Counted from the stretch's first letter, positions 7,130 to 16,744 are shown. The stretch: DNA of 64,000 nucleotides from Dysgonomonas sp. UBA5412 (GCA_002409595.1 DHNQ01000001.1:115083-179082), one strand, 5' to 3'. Program-made: numbers and translations. Notes: a model not told the origin generated them from the letters alone.

Positions 7130-9544
7130 ATGAAGCATAAAATATTAAATTACATACTCGTTGGTAGCTTGCTTGCAATCTTCATACAGTCATGCAGTTC
7201 TACAAAGTTTGTGCCTGATGGCGAATATCTATTGGCTAGTGCAACTGTAAAAAGTGACAAAAAAGTGGTTCCGACAATGGAAATGGAATCATATATAAAA
7301 CAAAAACCCAACTACAAGACTTTTGCAATATTCAAGCTCCCGTTATTCATTTACAACCTTTCGGGAAGCGATACTACCAAATGGATAAACCGCACATTGA
7401 GAAATGCCGGTGATGCCCCTGTATTATATGATAGTACGATGCTGTATCAGACTACAACAAGCCTTGAACGAATGATGACCAACAAAGGCTACCTGAATGC
7501 TGAGGTAACACCGAAAGTAGAGTTCAACAAAAAGAAAGCGAAGATCACTTACGACATAAAAGCAGGAGCTCCTTACAGAATAAAAGATTACAAGATAGAT
7601 GTGAGAGACAGCATACTATCTAATCCTCTATTCCTCTCGCCACGACCTAAAGATGCGGTCGGCACTCAGAAAACAATGATAATGCCACCGCTTAGTATTG
7701 ATTCTGTACTTCATAGGAATACTCTTGTGAAAAAGAATGCAATATTTGACCTCGATGTTCTAGACCAAGAGCGCGACCGCATAACAGCCATGTTCAGAAG
7801 AGTTGGATATTTTGCTTTCAACAAAGAATATATAGGTTTCGAAGCTGATACTACAGCGGGAAAGAATCAGGTAGAACTGGATTTAAACATTTATCCATTC
7901 AGTGAGGGAACTGCTCCCGACGGAGAGCAAACAATTATTCCTCACCGCCAGTACAGAGTGAAGAGTGTAGAATTTTATGTAGATTACAACCCTCTGGAAG
8001 ATGGTAATTTGAGTCAATACAAGGAAACTGAAACTTACGAAAGAGATGGATATAAAATAAAATACGGGCCTCGTGGCAAATATATAAAATCACATGTTAT
8101 ATTGAACAATTGCTTTATTGTTCCCGGTACGTTGTACAATGAGAATGCAACAACAATGACATACAGTGCTTTGTCACGATTGGACATACTTAAAAATGTA
8201 AACATAAGTTGGGAAAACGACTCTACGGATCTGCGTTGTGTAATCACCTGTGTACCAGACAAAAAACAAGGTATATCGGCAGAAATAGAGGGGACTAATT
8301 CTAGTGGACGATTTGGTTTAGGAACCGGAGTAGGATACACACATCGAAATGTATTTCGAGGATCAGAACAGTTTAATATCCGTTTACGTGGAGCATACGA
8401 GTCTTTAAGCCCTAAAGATTTTGCAAAATTTGATAAAAATTATTTTGAAATAGGAGGCGAAACATCCCTTACGTTCCCCCGTTTTATGTTTCCTTTCTTA
8501 AAAAGAGATTTTCGGCGAAGTATTCATGCTTCAACACAGTTTAACAGTAGCTATACATTCCAACGCAGACCCGGATATTTTACCCGTACAGTATTGTCCA
8601 CAGGTATAAAATATATATGGCAAGACAGGCGTACATCTCTCAATCGTCATACTTTCGACCTTGTGGATATTAGCTATGTACATTTGCCGAAGAAGGCACT
8701 GAATACTAATTTTTATGATAATTTATCACCCGCTGCACGTCAATATAGTTTTAATGACCACTTTATAATGAGTATGGGATATACCTTCTCAAGAAGTAAT
8801 GTGGCAAGCCCTAACAGGCGGAATCAACCTATATATTCGTTGCGAGCCTCTATAGAAACTGCCGGAAATATACTATCGTTAGCAGCAGCAATAGCGGATG
8901 CAAAAAAAGATTCGATCGGGTCGAAACAAATATTCGGTACAAATTATGCCCAATATGTAAAAGGAACTGTTGATTATAGCAAGACATACCAGATAGATGA
9001 AAAAAACTCCATAGCCTGGCATATGGGTGGAGGTCTCGCCTATCCGTATGGAAACAACCAACAAATACCAATTCAAAAACGTTTTTTTGCCGGAGGTGCA
9101 AACAGCGTTAGAGGATGGGCAATACGAGAATTAGGACCCGGAGCTTATTATTTCAAAGACGCTAATGGGAAAAGTAACGATCAGGATAATTTTTATTATC
9201 ATTCGGGAGATATACGTTTGGATGCCAGTATCGAATACAGGAGTAAACTATTTTGGGTATTGGAATTAGGTGCTTTTATAGATGCGGGAAACGTCTGGAC
9301 TATAAAAAAATATGAGAAACAAGAATTAGGCAACTTTAAGCTAAATAGATTTTACAAAGAAATAGCTCTGGCTTGGGGATTGGGAATCCGGTTGGATTTC
9401 GACTTCGTATTGCTTCGTCTCGATTGCGGATGGAAAGCATACGATCCGTCAGATGATCCCAAAAGGAGAAGGTGGCCTATCACTCAACCTTATAAAATAA
9501 ACAAAAATACGGCATGGCATATAGCTGTCGGTTATCCATTCTGA
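7130..9544 (+). CDS. tamL: TamL-like outer membrane lipoprotein (BamA/TamA, D15 family)
   Basis: The 804-residue protein begins with a lipoprotein signal ending in a lipobox at Cys22 (FIQSC). The N-terminal part (~25-370) has POTRA-like alternating strand/helix segments such as NKGYLNAEVTPKVEF, and the C-terminal half is an Omp85 barrel with the conserved RFFAGGANSVRGWAIRELGPG (L6 VRGF/Y-like loop, here VRGW, ~655-675) and a terminal strand ending GYPF. Lipidated TamA homologues of this size are called TamL in Bacteroidetes and work with TamB-like proteins in outer membrane assembly. An AsmA-family protein is encoded at the far end of the window, but not adjacent. Confidence 0.85.
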   Translation: MKHKILNYILVGSLLAIFIQSCSSTKFVPDGEYLLASATVKSDKKVVPTMEMESYIKQKPNYKTFAIFKLPLFIYNLSGSDTTKWINRTLRNAGDAPVLYDSTMLYQTTTSLERMMTNKGYLNAEVTPKVEFNKKKAKITYDIKAGAPYRIKDYKIDVRDSILSNPLFLSPRPKDAVGTQKTMIMPPLSIDSVLHRNTLVKKNAIFDLDVLDQERDRITAMFRRVGYFAFNKEYIGFEADTTAGKNQVELDLNIYPFSEGTAPDGEQTIIPHRQYRVKSVEFYVDYNPLEDGNLSQYKETETYERDGYKIKYGPRGKYIKSHVILNNCFIVPGTLYNENATTMTYSALSRLDILKNVNISWENDSTDLRCVITCVPDKKQGISAEIEGTNSSGRFGLGTGVGYTHRNVFRGSEQFNIRLRGAYESLSPKDFAKFDKNYFEIGGETSLTFPRFMFPFLKRDFRRSIHASTQFNSSYTFQRRPGYFTRTVLSTGIKYIWQDRRTSLNRHTFDLVDISYVHLPKKALNTNFYDNLSPAARQYSFNDHFIMSMGYTFSRSNVASPNRRNQPIYSLRASIETAGNILSLAAAIADAKKDSIGSKQIFGTNYAQYVKGTVDYSKTYQIDEKNSIAWHMGGGLAYPYGNNQQIPIQKRFFAGGANSVRGWAIRELGPGAYYFKDANGKSNDQDNFYYHSGDIRLDASIEYRSKLFWVLELGAFIDAGNVWTIKKYEKQELGNFKLNRFYKEIALAWGLGIRLDFDFVLLRLDCGWKAYDPSDDPKRRRWPITQPYKINKNTAWHIAVGYPF

Positions 9545-9627
9545 TGATTACCACTTTTTAAGAAGTACAGTTCTCTCTTTTAATTCTTTTTAGACAATAT
9601 GTTTTAACAATCTAAGTTTAAATAAAG

Positions 9628-9635
9628 TACATTTG
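9628..9635 (+). promoter_or_regulatory. -7 element TACATTTG for the TPR gene
   Basis: TAnnTTTG match 28 bases before the ATG at 9663; it suggests the TPR gene is transcribed independently of the TamL-like gene. Confidence 0.4.
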
Positions 9636-9662
9636 ACAGCTTTTCTATTAATATATTGAATA

Positions 9663-10490
9663 ATGAAAAAAATATTCTACTTTCTATTCTTATCCGTCAT
9701 AACTCTTAGTATATCTGCCCAAAATTACACATACGAAGATATGATAAACCGGGCAATGGATTATGTAGAAAAAAAAGATTATGCTACTGCCGAACAAGCG
9801 ATGAAAGCTGCTTTGCGCAAAGAACCGACCAATCCCAACAATCTTATGTTGTTGGTAAATCTGGGAACTATACAACGTAACCTTGGAAAGCTGGATGAAG
9901 CTCTTATATCGTACAATGTAGCAATAGAAAGATATCCCGAAAATACATTTATACGACATAACAGAGCAGCCTTATTTTGCGAAATGAACAGATTCGATGA
10001 GGCTCTGATAGACTATAATACAATACTGATTGCCACTCCGGATGATGTAGAAGCGTTGTACAGAAGAGGACTGATATACCTTAGTAATAAAAATCTTTTT
10101 GCAGCCGAAGAAGACTTTGAGAAAATAATTAAAATATCGCCCGAAAACCTAAACGGAAAGATGGGACTAGCCTCTATAATGAAACGCAGAGGCGAATGGA
10201 AAGAGGCAGAAGAAGTATATACCGACCTAATATATAAGTATAAAACAAGGGGCGACCTTTATTTTCACCGGGCAGAATGTTATCTGCGGTTAAACAAGCT
10301 TGCCAGTATGCAGGATGATCTCAAAAAAGCTGTCGACTTTGGTTACAATGAAGCTCCTTTCTATGTGCTAAGAGGGCAATTGAGATTGGCACAATACGAA
10401 AAAAGATTAGCTAAAGATGATTTCTTAAAAGCCAGAAAATTAGGAACAGACAGTCTGGCTATCGAAAATTTCCTGAAACTCTGCAAATAA
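9663..10490 (+). CDS. Exported tetratricopeptide-repeat protein
   Basis: This 275-residue protein has a Sec signal peptide (KKIFYFLFLSVITLSISAQN, cleavage likely after SAQ/N) followed by roughly six TPR units, seen as repeating 34-residue helix pairs with motifs such as LDEALISYNVAIERYPEN and FDEALIDYNTILIATPDD and later EEDFEKIIKISPENLNGK. TPR arrays are protein-binding scaffolds; no enzymatic domain is present. It is probably periplasmic. The partner is not deducible; it lies between TamL and the DUF4835-PorE pair, so an envelope-assembly role is possible but only inferred. Confidence 0.85.
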   Translation: MKKIFYFLFLSVITLSISAQNYTYEDMINRAMDYVEKKDYATAEQAMKAALRKEPTNPNNLMLLVNLGTIQRNLGKLDEALISYNVAIERYPENTFIRHNRAALFCEMNRFDEALIDYNTILIATPDDVEALYRRGLIYLSNKNLFAAEEDFEKIIKISPENLNGKMGLASIMKRRGEWKEAEEVYTDLIYKYKTRGDLYFHRAECYLRLNKLASMQDDLKKAVDFGYNEAPFYVLRGQLRLAQYEKRLAKDDFLKARKLGTDSLAIENFLKLCK

Positions 10491-10502
10491 AATGTGATTA
10501 GA

Positions 10503-11402
10503 TTATTTAAGCATATCTATCGAATAATTCTTGGTCGGGAATAATTGTGTCAGAATAGTTCTCACGCTGCTCTTCTCCTCTTTGGTTGCCTGCGAACAGA
10601 CTCTCACTATTTCATCTACCTTTGTTTCCCTCAGCAGACTTAATAAAATAGAATAAGGACGAGCTTCGTAGAGTTTATACATTTCATTCACAGCTTCTAT
10701 TATGCGTATCCTTCCACGAGTAGGATTTGCAGCCATTTCGTCTAAACCCAATCGGTGATAGTTGTACCACATGGAATGGAAATTTTTTGAACTCTCTTCG
10801 GTCAAAGCCAAAGCAAGATCATATCTGTTGTTATTCTTTCCCGAAAAAGGCTCCCACCCTTTTGCATTCAACGATTGAGCCATATTAGCAATATTCATAG
10901 CCTTGTCAAAGTACGGCTTTCCTCCGTTGGGAGAAAAAGAGTCGAAATCAAGCCCTATAATGATATAGGCATAAAAAGAAATAATGGCTACCAGATTATT
11001 ATCGACAGTCATTGTATTGAAAGTCAATGATTGACCCGACTGATAAGAAAATTCAAATTGAGTATCCCGATAGTTGATCAAAGACGTAATATAAGACGAA
11101 TTATAGACCGGACGTTGCGAACTAACCTGTATCTCTCCCGAAAAGACATTTTTATCGGTAGCTTCTGATATAGTAATGGTTATATTGCAATTTATTCGTT
11201 CTTCCTTATTAAACGTTACATCAGTCCATTTCTGATCGTTGAGCAACCGATTCAAATCTGATTCTAAAGATTCAAACAATTGAGTATTAGGGGTAGGCAG
11301 CTTTTGAGTATTCAGTGTCAATTTAGCATTCAACTCTTGTGCATTTACCAGCCCCGAACAGAGTGAACAAAAGAAAAGGCAAGCTATCAGTCGTATCATC
11401 AT
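10503..11402 (-). CDS. DUF4835 family exported protein (PorD-like)
   Basis: The 299-residue protein has a signal peptide (IRLIACLFFCSLCSGLVNAQ) and then the features of DUF4835: LNAKLTLNTQKLP, a central strand-rich region with FSGEIQVSSQRPVYNSSYIT, and the helical GLDFDSFSPNGGKPYFDKA segment. Some annotation sources name this family type IX secretion protein PorD, but it also occurs in species without the secretion system, so I keep the domain name. Its ATG follows the porE stop with no gap (TAAATG), which implies translational coupling with porE; a second in-frame ATG follows directly. Confidence 0.8.
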   Translation of the reverse strand: MMIRLIACLFFCSLCSGLVNAQELNAKLTLNTQKLPTPNTQLFESLESDLNRLLNDQKWTDVTFNKEERINCNITITISEATDKNVFSGEIQVSSQRPVYNSSYITSLINYRDTQFEFSYQSGQSLTFNTMTVDNNLVAIISFYAYIIIGLDFDSFSPNGGKPYFDKAMNIANMAQSLNAKGWEPFSGKNNNRYDLALALTEESSKNFHSMWYNYHRLGLDEMAANPTRGRIRIIEAVNEMYKLYEARPYSILLSLLRETKVDEIVRVCSQATKEEKSSVRTILTQLFPTKNYSIDMLK

Positions 11403-13388
11403 TTATTCCAGATTATATGTTATACTCAGCACCTTAAACTCGGTTCGTCTGTTCACCTGATCAGCCATAGCTTGTTGTTCAGGCGGTAATTTTTCGATAA
11501 ACTCAGGTGTAAGCACTTCTCCCTCTTTGAGGAAAGGATATTTTTTTATAACAGCCTTTGTCACCCTCTTAGGCTCGGTTTTACCCTTACCTGCGGCAGT
11601 CAGCCTATCAGCCTTTATTCCTCCCGTTATAAGATATTGAACTACGGACTCGGCGCGCCGTTGCGAAAGTTTATTATTATATTCATCCGCTCCCTTTCGG
11701 TCGGTATGTGCAGACAATTCGATTGTTACATTCGGATTCTGGTTCAACAAATCAATGAGTCCGTCCAACTCTTTTTTCGATTCGGGACGAAGTGTGGCTT
11801 TATCAAAGTCGAAGAAAATATTCTCCAAAACAACGGGTTTATTTATCGGAGTCAGTATAAAATCGACAAGATAAGTCGAATCGCGTTCCATCTCTACCGT
11901 TTTTAGCGACATTCTCGTATTCAGATAATCTTTGCCACTAGCCAAGAAAACATAGTCTTGCCCTTGTGCAACATCGAGCGAATATGTACCATTATTCTTG
12001 CCCGGAAACTTTTTATTTGTTCCATCTCTACCGACTATTCTTATCATAGATTCTGTCACAAACTCATCGTCTGTATCGACAATATATCCTTCAACCACAG
12101 TTTTGATTACAGGGTAAGAGAAAGAGTATATATGATCAAAACCTTTGCCATCTCCTCTATTGGAACTGAAGAAGCCATCTTCTTTATCTCCATCAAAGGT
12201 GATTCCAAAGTCATCAGCCTGCGAATTGATAGGCGACTTTAGATTTTCAACATTCCAATGCTTTCTTCGCGGGTCGAAAGATGCTTTATAGATATCCAAA
12301 CCTCCCATACCGACATGTCCATCAGAAGAAAAGTAGAGAGTGGAATCGTTTCGCAAATAAGGAAACATTTCATCGCCGGCTGTATTGATTTCGGGTCCCA
12401 GATTTTCGATTGCTTCTACCATATCGCCAACCAGATAAGCTCGCCAAATATCCTTTCCACCGTATCCTCCTTCTCTATCTGAAACAAAGTATAAAATATC
12501 GGACGAAGAATTGATAGTAGGATGAGCGTAAACGCTTAGTGTATCGCGTTTGTCCAATTCTAACTTTCGTCCCTCTCCCCATGCTCCGCCAGAACGTTGC
12601 GATACATAAATCATAGGATAGAAAATACCGATAGAGTCTCCAACGGGTGTATGCGTATAATACATAGTACTACCCGTGCTCGAAAAGGAAGCTGCACCTT
12701 CGTCCGAAGGGGTATTTATGGGAGAATCTACGTGTTCTACTTTCATCCAATTACCATTCTCATCCTTACGCGACATGAATATGTCATTGAGCTTGGCTCC
12801 GGTTACACCACTTATGGTATCTCCAGTCGCATCTTTTCGGTTCGACGAAAAATAGACCTGATCATAATCGGGAGGTAACAACATAGGGCTAAATTCACCC
12901 CTATTGGAGTTGAACGAATCCATTTTCTTTATTGTATACAGCGTAGGATTATCTTTCCATTCAGGAGCTAATTTTGCACCTTCCAATCCGTTTTGGGCAA
13001 ACCGATTATCAGGATACAGCTTCAAAAATTCTTCATAATATTTTATAGCTTGCTTATAATCTCCCGTCTTATGCAAAGATCTTGCATATTGTAGAGTCAG
13101 GGTACTATCGTTTACTCGATATCGAATAGCATTGGCATAAGCAGCATTGGCTCTTATCGGATAGTTTATCAATCTGTAACTTTCTGCCATCCGCTGAGCT
13201 ACTATACCTCTCGTATCGCGTTGCTTAGGCGGTGTTTGTCTATATATTTTACGATACATATCTGCCGCGACAAAGTATTCGCCTTGTGCAAATTTTTTAT
13301 CTGCATCCTCAAGTTTCAGTCGCTTACATGCTCCCAATAGAGGCAAAAATAATATCAGGGTTAATATGCAGTAAAGGTATTTTTTCAA
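11403..13388 (-). CDS. porE: PorE-like T9SS lipoprotein: TPR, beta-propeller, carboxypeptidase-like and OmpA domains
   Basis: The 661-residue protein has a lipobox at Cys21 (PLLGAC), then TPR-like helices (~28-140), a WD40/PD40 propeller with repeated YFSSNR / YFVSDREGGYGGKDIW / LYFSSDGHVGMGGLDIY blades (~165-420), a carboxypeptidase regulatory-like domain (~430-510), and a C-terminal OmpA-like domain with LSAHTDRKGADEYNNKLSQR (~565-585), which holds the Asp and Arg that grip peptidoglycan diaminopimelate. This order and length match PorE of the Porphyromonas gingivalis type IX secretion system, which anchors the machine to peptidoglycan. The gene is first in a two-gene operon with the DUF4835 gene. 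Confidence 0.88.
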   Translation of the reverse strand: MKKYLYCILTLILFLPLLGACKRLKLEDADKKFAQGEYFVAADMYRKIYRQTPPKQRDTRGIVAQRMAESYRLINYPIRANAAYANAIRYRVNDSTLTLQYARSLHKTGDYKQAIKYYEEFLKLYPDNRFAQNGLEGAKLAPEWKDNPTLYTIKKMDSFNSNRGEFSPMLLPPDYDQVYFSSNRKDATGDTISGVTGAKLNDIFMSRKDENGNWMKVEHVDSPINTPSDEGAASFSSTGSTMYYTHTPVGDSIGIFYPMIYVSQRSGGAWGEGRKLELDKRDTLSVYAHPTINSSSDILYFVSDREGGYGGKDIWRAYLVGDMVEAIENLGPEINTAGDEMFPYLRNDSTLYFSSDGHVGMGGLDIYKASFDPRRKHWNVENLKSPINSQADDFGITFDGDKEDGFFSSNRGDGKGFDHIYSFSYPVIKTVVEGYIVDTDDEFVTESMIRIVGRDGTNKKFPGKNNGTYSLDVAQGQDYVFLASGKDYLNTRMSLKTVEMERDSTYLVDFILTPINKPVVLENIFFDFDKATLRPESKKELDGLIDLLNQNPNVTIELSAHTDRKGADEYNNKLSQRRAESVVQYLITGGIKADRLTAAGKGKTEPKRVTKAVIKKYPFLKEGEVLTPEFIEKLPPEQQAMADQVNRRTEFKVLSITYNLE

Positions 13389-13427
13389 AACAATGTTTAT
13401 TCTATTAATTGCAAGTATGTCAGTCTA

Positions 13428-13435
13428 CAAATATA
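13428..13435 (-). promoter_or_regulatory. -7 element TATATTTG for porE
   Basis: TAnnTTTG match, 40 bases before the porE ATG. No TTTG at -33. Confidence 0.45.
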
Positions 13436-13489
13436 ACTTATTTATACATATTATATTATTCCGACAGTATGAATATCTCATTCACGGGT

Positions 13490-14125
13490 TCAGTCTTCGC
13501 CTTTCAGTATTGGTAATCTGAGATGGTATTTGGTTGCCACAATTCTGATTATAACGACAAATACGGCTGTTGCAATCTCTATCACTACTAAATCTATATT
13601 TAGATAGTATAATATACTGAATAATAGTCCTCCTAGAATACAGGCTACAGCGTATAATTCTTGCGTGAAAATGATAGGAATTTCATTGATCAATATATCA
13701 CGTATAATACCACCAAATATGCCGGTAATAGTTGCCATAGCAATACACACCCAAACTGGAAAATCTAAAGACAATGCTTTTTCATAACCCACAACGGCAA
13801 AGAGCCCAAGCCCTATACAGTCGAACCAAAAGATGGTATTATTGAGATGTACCAAAAATTTACGAAAACAGAGAACTATAAGAAAAGCCAGCACTGTACA
13901 CCAAATATATCGGCTTGCCTGCATCCAAAAGACAGGTACATTGAGCAAGAGATCACGAAGTGTACCTCCGCCAACTGCTGTGACGAAACCAACAACTATC
14001 GCTCCAAACCAATCAAATCGTTTTGCTGATGCCAAACGGATGCCACTGATAGCAAAAGCTACAGTTCCCAACATTTCAATTACATCGACAAGCTGAATAT
14101 CAGCCAAATCATCAAATAGAAACAT
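13490..14125 (-). CDS. TRIC/UPF0126-type membrane channel protein
   Basis: This 211-residue membrane protein has about seven hydrophobic segments and the internal duplication of the UPF0126 family, each half carrying a glycine-rich motif: GAIVVGFVTAVGGGTLRDLL (~41-60) and ATITGIFGGIIRDILIN (~132-148). Prokaryotic homologues are related to the trimeric intracellular cation (TRIC) channels; E. coli YicG is in the family. Other family members have been proposed to carry glycine, so the substrate is open. It is the last gene of a leftward operon, 23 bases after mnmA. Confidence 0.85.
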   Translation of the reverse strand: MFLFDDLADIQLVDVIEMLGTVAFAISGIRLASAKRFDWFGAIVVGFVTAVGGGTLRDLLLNVPVFWMQASRYIWCTVLAFLIVLCFRKFLVHLNNTIFWFDCIGLGLFAVVGYEKALSLDFPVWVCIAMATITGIFGGIIRDILINEIPIIFTQELYAVACILGGLLFSILYYLNIDLVVIEIATAVFVVIIRIVATKYHLRLPILKGED

Positions 14126-14148
14126 ATCTTGTTTCGTTTATAGATAAA

Positions 14149-15222
14149 TTATTCACTATCAGCAATCATACCGCTACCAAGACACAGTTTGGAATCGGCA
14201 TCGTATACAACACCAAACTGACCGGCTGCAATGCCTTGAATCTTTTCGTCAGAGTATATCCGATATAGGTCTCCGATCTTTTCGATTCGTCCGGGTGTAA
14301 ACTCGGGAGTATGCCGTATTTTGAATGAAATATCTCTCTGTCCTTCAAAATCGCCCCAAATGTCTTCTGTTATGAAAGAGAAACCGGCTAGGTTTACTAC
14401 TTTCCCATATTGAGTATCGGGATCATATCCATTAGAAACATATACAATATTTCGTTTCGTATCTTTTTTAATTACAAACCAAGGTCCTCCACTAAGTCCC
14501 AGCCCTTTACGCTGTCCTATGGTATGAAACCAATAGCCTTCGTGCTGTCCCAAGACTTTGCCTGTTTCCAGTTCGACAATCTTTCCTTTACGCTCACCCA
14601 AATAGCGGCGGATAAAATCGTTATAATTTATTTTTCCAAGAAAACAGATGCCTTGGCTATCTTTTCGCTGTGCCGAAGGTAAAGCCTCGCGTGCAGCAAT
14701 AGCCCTAACTTCACTTTTCAATAGATTGCCGATGGGGAATATCAATTTAGACGCTTGCAAATAATCTATCTGTCCCAAAAAGTAGGTCTGATCTTTCACA
14801 TAATCTTTTGCTGTCGAGAGCCATGTTTTACCATTAAGCTCTGTGGTTGTGGCATAATGTCCGGTAGCTATTTTATCGAATTCATGCCCCCATTTTTGTT
14901 CAAAGCAACCAAACTTAATCATCTTATTGCACATCATATCAGGATTGGGTGTTAAGCCTCGCTTTACAGCATCGATGGTATAACTGACCACGTTTTCCCA
15001 ATATTCTTCGTGCAGAGATACTACTTCCATTTTGCATCCATATTTTTTTGCAATGTAAGTAGTGATTTCAATATCTTCTTCGGCAGGGCAATCAATATAT
15101 CCCTGCTCGTCTTCCATTCCTATCCGAATATAAAATATTGTGGGGTCGTAGCCTTGTTCTTTCAATTGATGAACAACTACTGAGCTATCGACTCCGCCGG
15201 ATACTAATGCTGCTATTTTCAT
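14149..15222 (-). CDS. mnmA: tRNA-specific 2-thiouridylase MnmA
   Basis: The 357-residue enzyme opens with the PP-loop ATP pyrophosphatase motif SGGVDSSV (~8-15). The catalytic cysteines are present in NPDMMCNKMIKFG (~93-105) and SQGICFLGKINY (~190-201), and the C-terminal beta-barrel starts after GYWFHTIGQRKGLG (~230-243). MnmA activates and thiolates U34 of Lys, Glu and Gln tRNAs, using sulfur relayed from IscS. Bacteroidetes often carry more than one MnmA-like gene; this one has all expected residues. It sits between the hypothetical 169-residue gene (12 bases upstream) and the TRIC-type gene. Confidence 0.92.
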   Translation of the reverse strand: MKIAALVSGGVDSSVVVHQLKEQGYDPTIFYIRIGMEDEQGYIDCPAEEDIEITTYIAKKYGCKMEVVSLHEEYWENVVSYTIDAVKRGLTPNPDMMCNKMIKFGCFEQKWGHEFDKIATGHYATTTELNGKTWLSTAKDYVKDQTYFLGQIDYLQASKLIFPIGNLLKSEVRAIAAREALPSAQRKDSQGICFLGKINYNDFIRRYLGERKGKIVELETGKVLGQHEGYWFHTIGQRKGLGLSGGPWFVIKKDTKRNIVYVSNGYDPDTQYGKVVNLAGFSFITEDIWGDFEGQRDISFKIRHTPEFTPGRIEKIGDLYRIYSDEKIQGIAAGQFGVVYDADSKLCLGSGMIADSE

Positions 15223-15234
15223 TTTTTTTACTTT

Positions 15235-15744
15235 CTACCAAATTTTTGTTTTAGCTAATGATTTTAGAGTTCCCATGCCGAAACAAAAGCCGGCTCTGAG
15301 GAAAAATTGCTGTTCATTTCCCGTCACATTAAAGTCATATCCTGCCTTAAGAAAAACAGATTGATAATCGAAATAAATATTAGGGGTAATGACAATGCCG
15401 TCTTTGCCATGTCGGAAATTAAAAATATATCCGGCATCGCAACCAACCAAGATAGTTGTCTTTGTATTATTAAACAACGATTCGCTAAGAAAACTCGTAA
15501 GCTGTATTGGTTTTATATTAAGCCCTGCTACGGGTGAACTGCCTCCGGTATAGTCTATACCACTGGAGATAAAAGAATTTAAAGAATTCTTTTTATGCCA
15601 AACAGGATAAGATGCGTTGGCAGCAAACTGAAAATCATTCCCTTTGTCTTTAGCATCGGCATATTGCGCTCCTATTCCAAGAAACTGAGAAAAACAAGCA
15701 ACGGGTAATAATATAAATAAAAGTATAAATGTTATCTTCTTCAT
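15235..15744 (-). CDS. Hypothetical exported, outer-membrane-barrel-like protein
   Basis: I do not recognise a named family. The 169-residue product has a signal peptide (KKITFILLFILLPVACFSQ, predicted cleavage near residue 20) and then alternating, aromatic-rich strands such as LRAGFCFGMGTL and KTTILVGCDAGYIFNF, suggesting a small eight-strand outer membrane barrel. It is the first gene of a leftward operon ahead of mnmA (12-base gap), but there is no obvious functional link to tRNA thiolation. Confidence 0.65.
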   Translation of the reverse strand: MKKITFILLFILLPVACFSQFLGIGAQYADAKDKGNDFQFAANASYPVWHKKNSLNSFISSGIDYTGGSSPVAGLNIKPIQLTSFLSESLFNNTKTTILVGCDAGYIFNFRHGKDGIVITPNIYFDYQSVFLKAGYDFNVTGNEQQFFLRAGFCFGMGTLKSLAKTKIW

Positions 15745-15772
15745 TAAATTGAATGATATAAATTTAGAAATA

Positions 15773-15780
15773 CAAAAATA
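15773..15780 (-). promoter_or_regulatory. -7 element TATTTTTG for the hypothetical-mnmA-TRIC operon
   Basis: TAnnTTTG match about 29 bases before the ATG at 15744; no clear -33 box. Confidence 0.35.
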
Positions 15781-15814
15781 CGGTTTATTTTTTAAAGAGA
15801 GGTACGCTTTTACG

Positions 15815-16744
15815 TTACTTCATTTCTATTGATCTTTCTAAATCTGCTTTAGACTTGCTTATGGTTACGAGATATACTCCTCCAAATATAAGGATGGCGG
15901 CAATCAGTTTGTCGAACGAAAATCTATCCATTCCCATAAAAATAGCGATCACCGAAGCTATCAGAGGTTGCATATTATTATACATCGAAATAGTGGTAGG
16001 ACGGATACGGCGTTGGGCAAAAGGTATCAGCATATAAGCAACGAAGGTAGCCCCGATGAGTGTAAAAGACAAAAGGATGAAAGGCAGATAGTCTGTCTGG
16101 TAAAATATCGGAGCTTTCACGACATCTCTTATACTGAATGGCAGCATCAGCATACAAGCATATGTGAACATCCATTTCATCATTGTGATAGAAGAATACT
16201 TGTCGGATAGAGGGCGTGTGACTACCAAATAGAAAGCGTAAAAAAATTGCGATGACATGATTGCTATATTACCAAAGAAGTTGCCTCCTTGAGATACATT
16301 TCCATGATTGCCCGAATAGATAAGAAATATAGCCCCTGCACCACCCACTAATACGCCTCCGGCTTTGAGCCATGTTATAGGTTCTTTCAGTACAACTGCA
16401 GCTATTATCATGGCAAACAGAGGACTGCTTGTAGTGATAATGGACGCGTCAACGGGCGATGTTTGTCCAAGTCCGTAAGCAAATAATCCTTGATTGAGAA
16501 CCATTCCGAATAATCCGCCGACAAAGAGAATCAACATATCTTTGGTGCGGACTTTATCTTTAGGCTGAAGAAATGATACCAACCAAAAAGCAATGGCTGC
16601 AAAAGACATGCGCAAAGATGTCAATACCACCGGAGATAGCAAGCCTTGTGCATACATATATTTATTTATAGGAATATTGATTCCAAATATAGTGATGACA
16701 AGAATCATTATGAGGTTTCCCTGCTGTTTGCGAGTGAGAGCCAT
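15815..16744 (-). CDS. EamA/DMT-family transporter
   Basis: The 309-residue protein has ten predicted transmembrane helices in two homologous five-helix EamA repeats. The first repeat includes GINIPINKYMYAQG and SLRMSFAAIAFW, with the conserved proline in a short KEPITW motif (~110-115) between helices 4 and 5; the second repeat ends with GGVYLVTISKSKA. Drug/metabolite transporters of this type export amino acids, metabolites or toxic compounds through the inner membrane; the substrate is unknown. It is the last gene of the ribE-nitroreductase-DUF2238 cluster, 39 bases after DUF2238. Confidence 0.85.
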   Translation of the reverse strand: MALTRKQQGNLIMILVITIFGINIPINKYMYAQGLLSPVVLTSLRMSFAAIAFWLVSFLQPKDKVRTKDMLILFVGGLFGMVLNQGLFAYGLGQTSPVDASIITTSSPLFAMIIAAVVLKEPITWLKAGGVLVGGAGAIFLIYSGNHGNVSQGGNFFGNIAIMSSQFFYAFYLVVTRPLSDKYSSITMMKWMFTYACMLMLPFSIRDVVKAPIFYQTDYLPFILLSFTLIGATFVAYMLIPFAQRRIRPTTISMYNNMQPLIASVIAIFMGMDRFSFDKLIAAILIFGGVYLVTISKSKADLERSIEMK

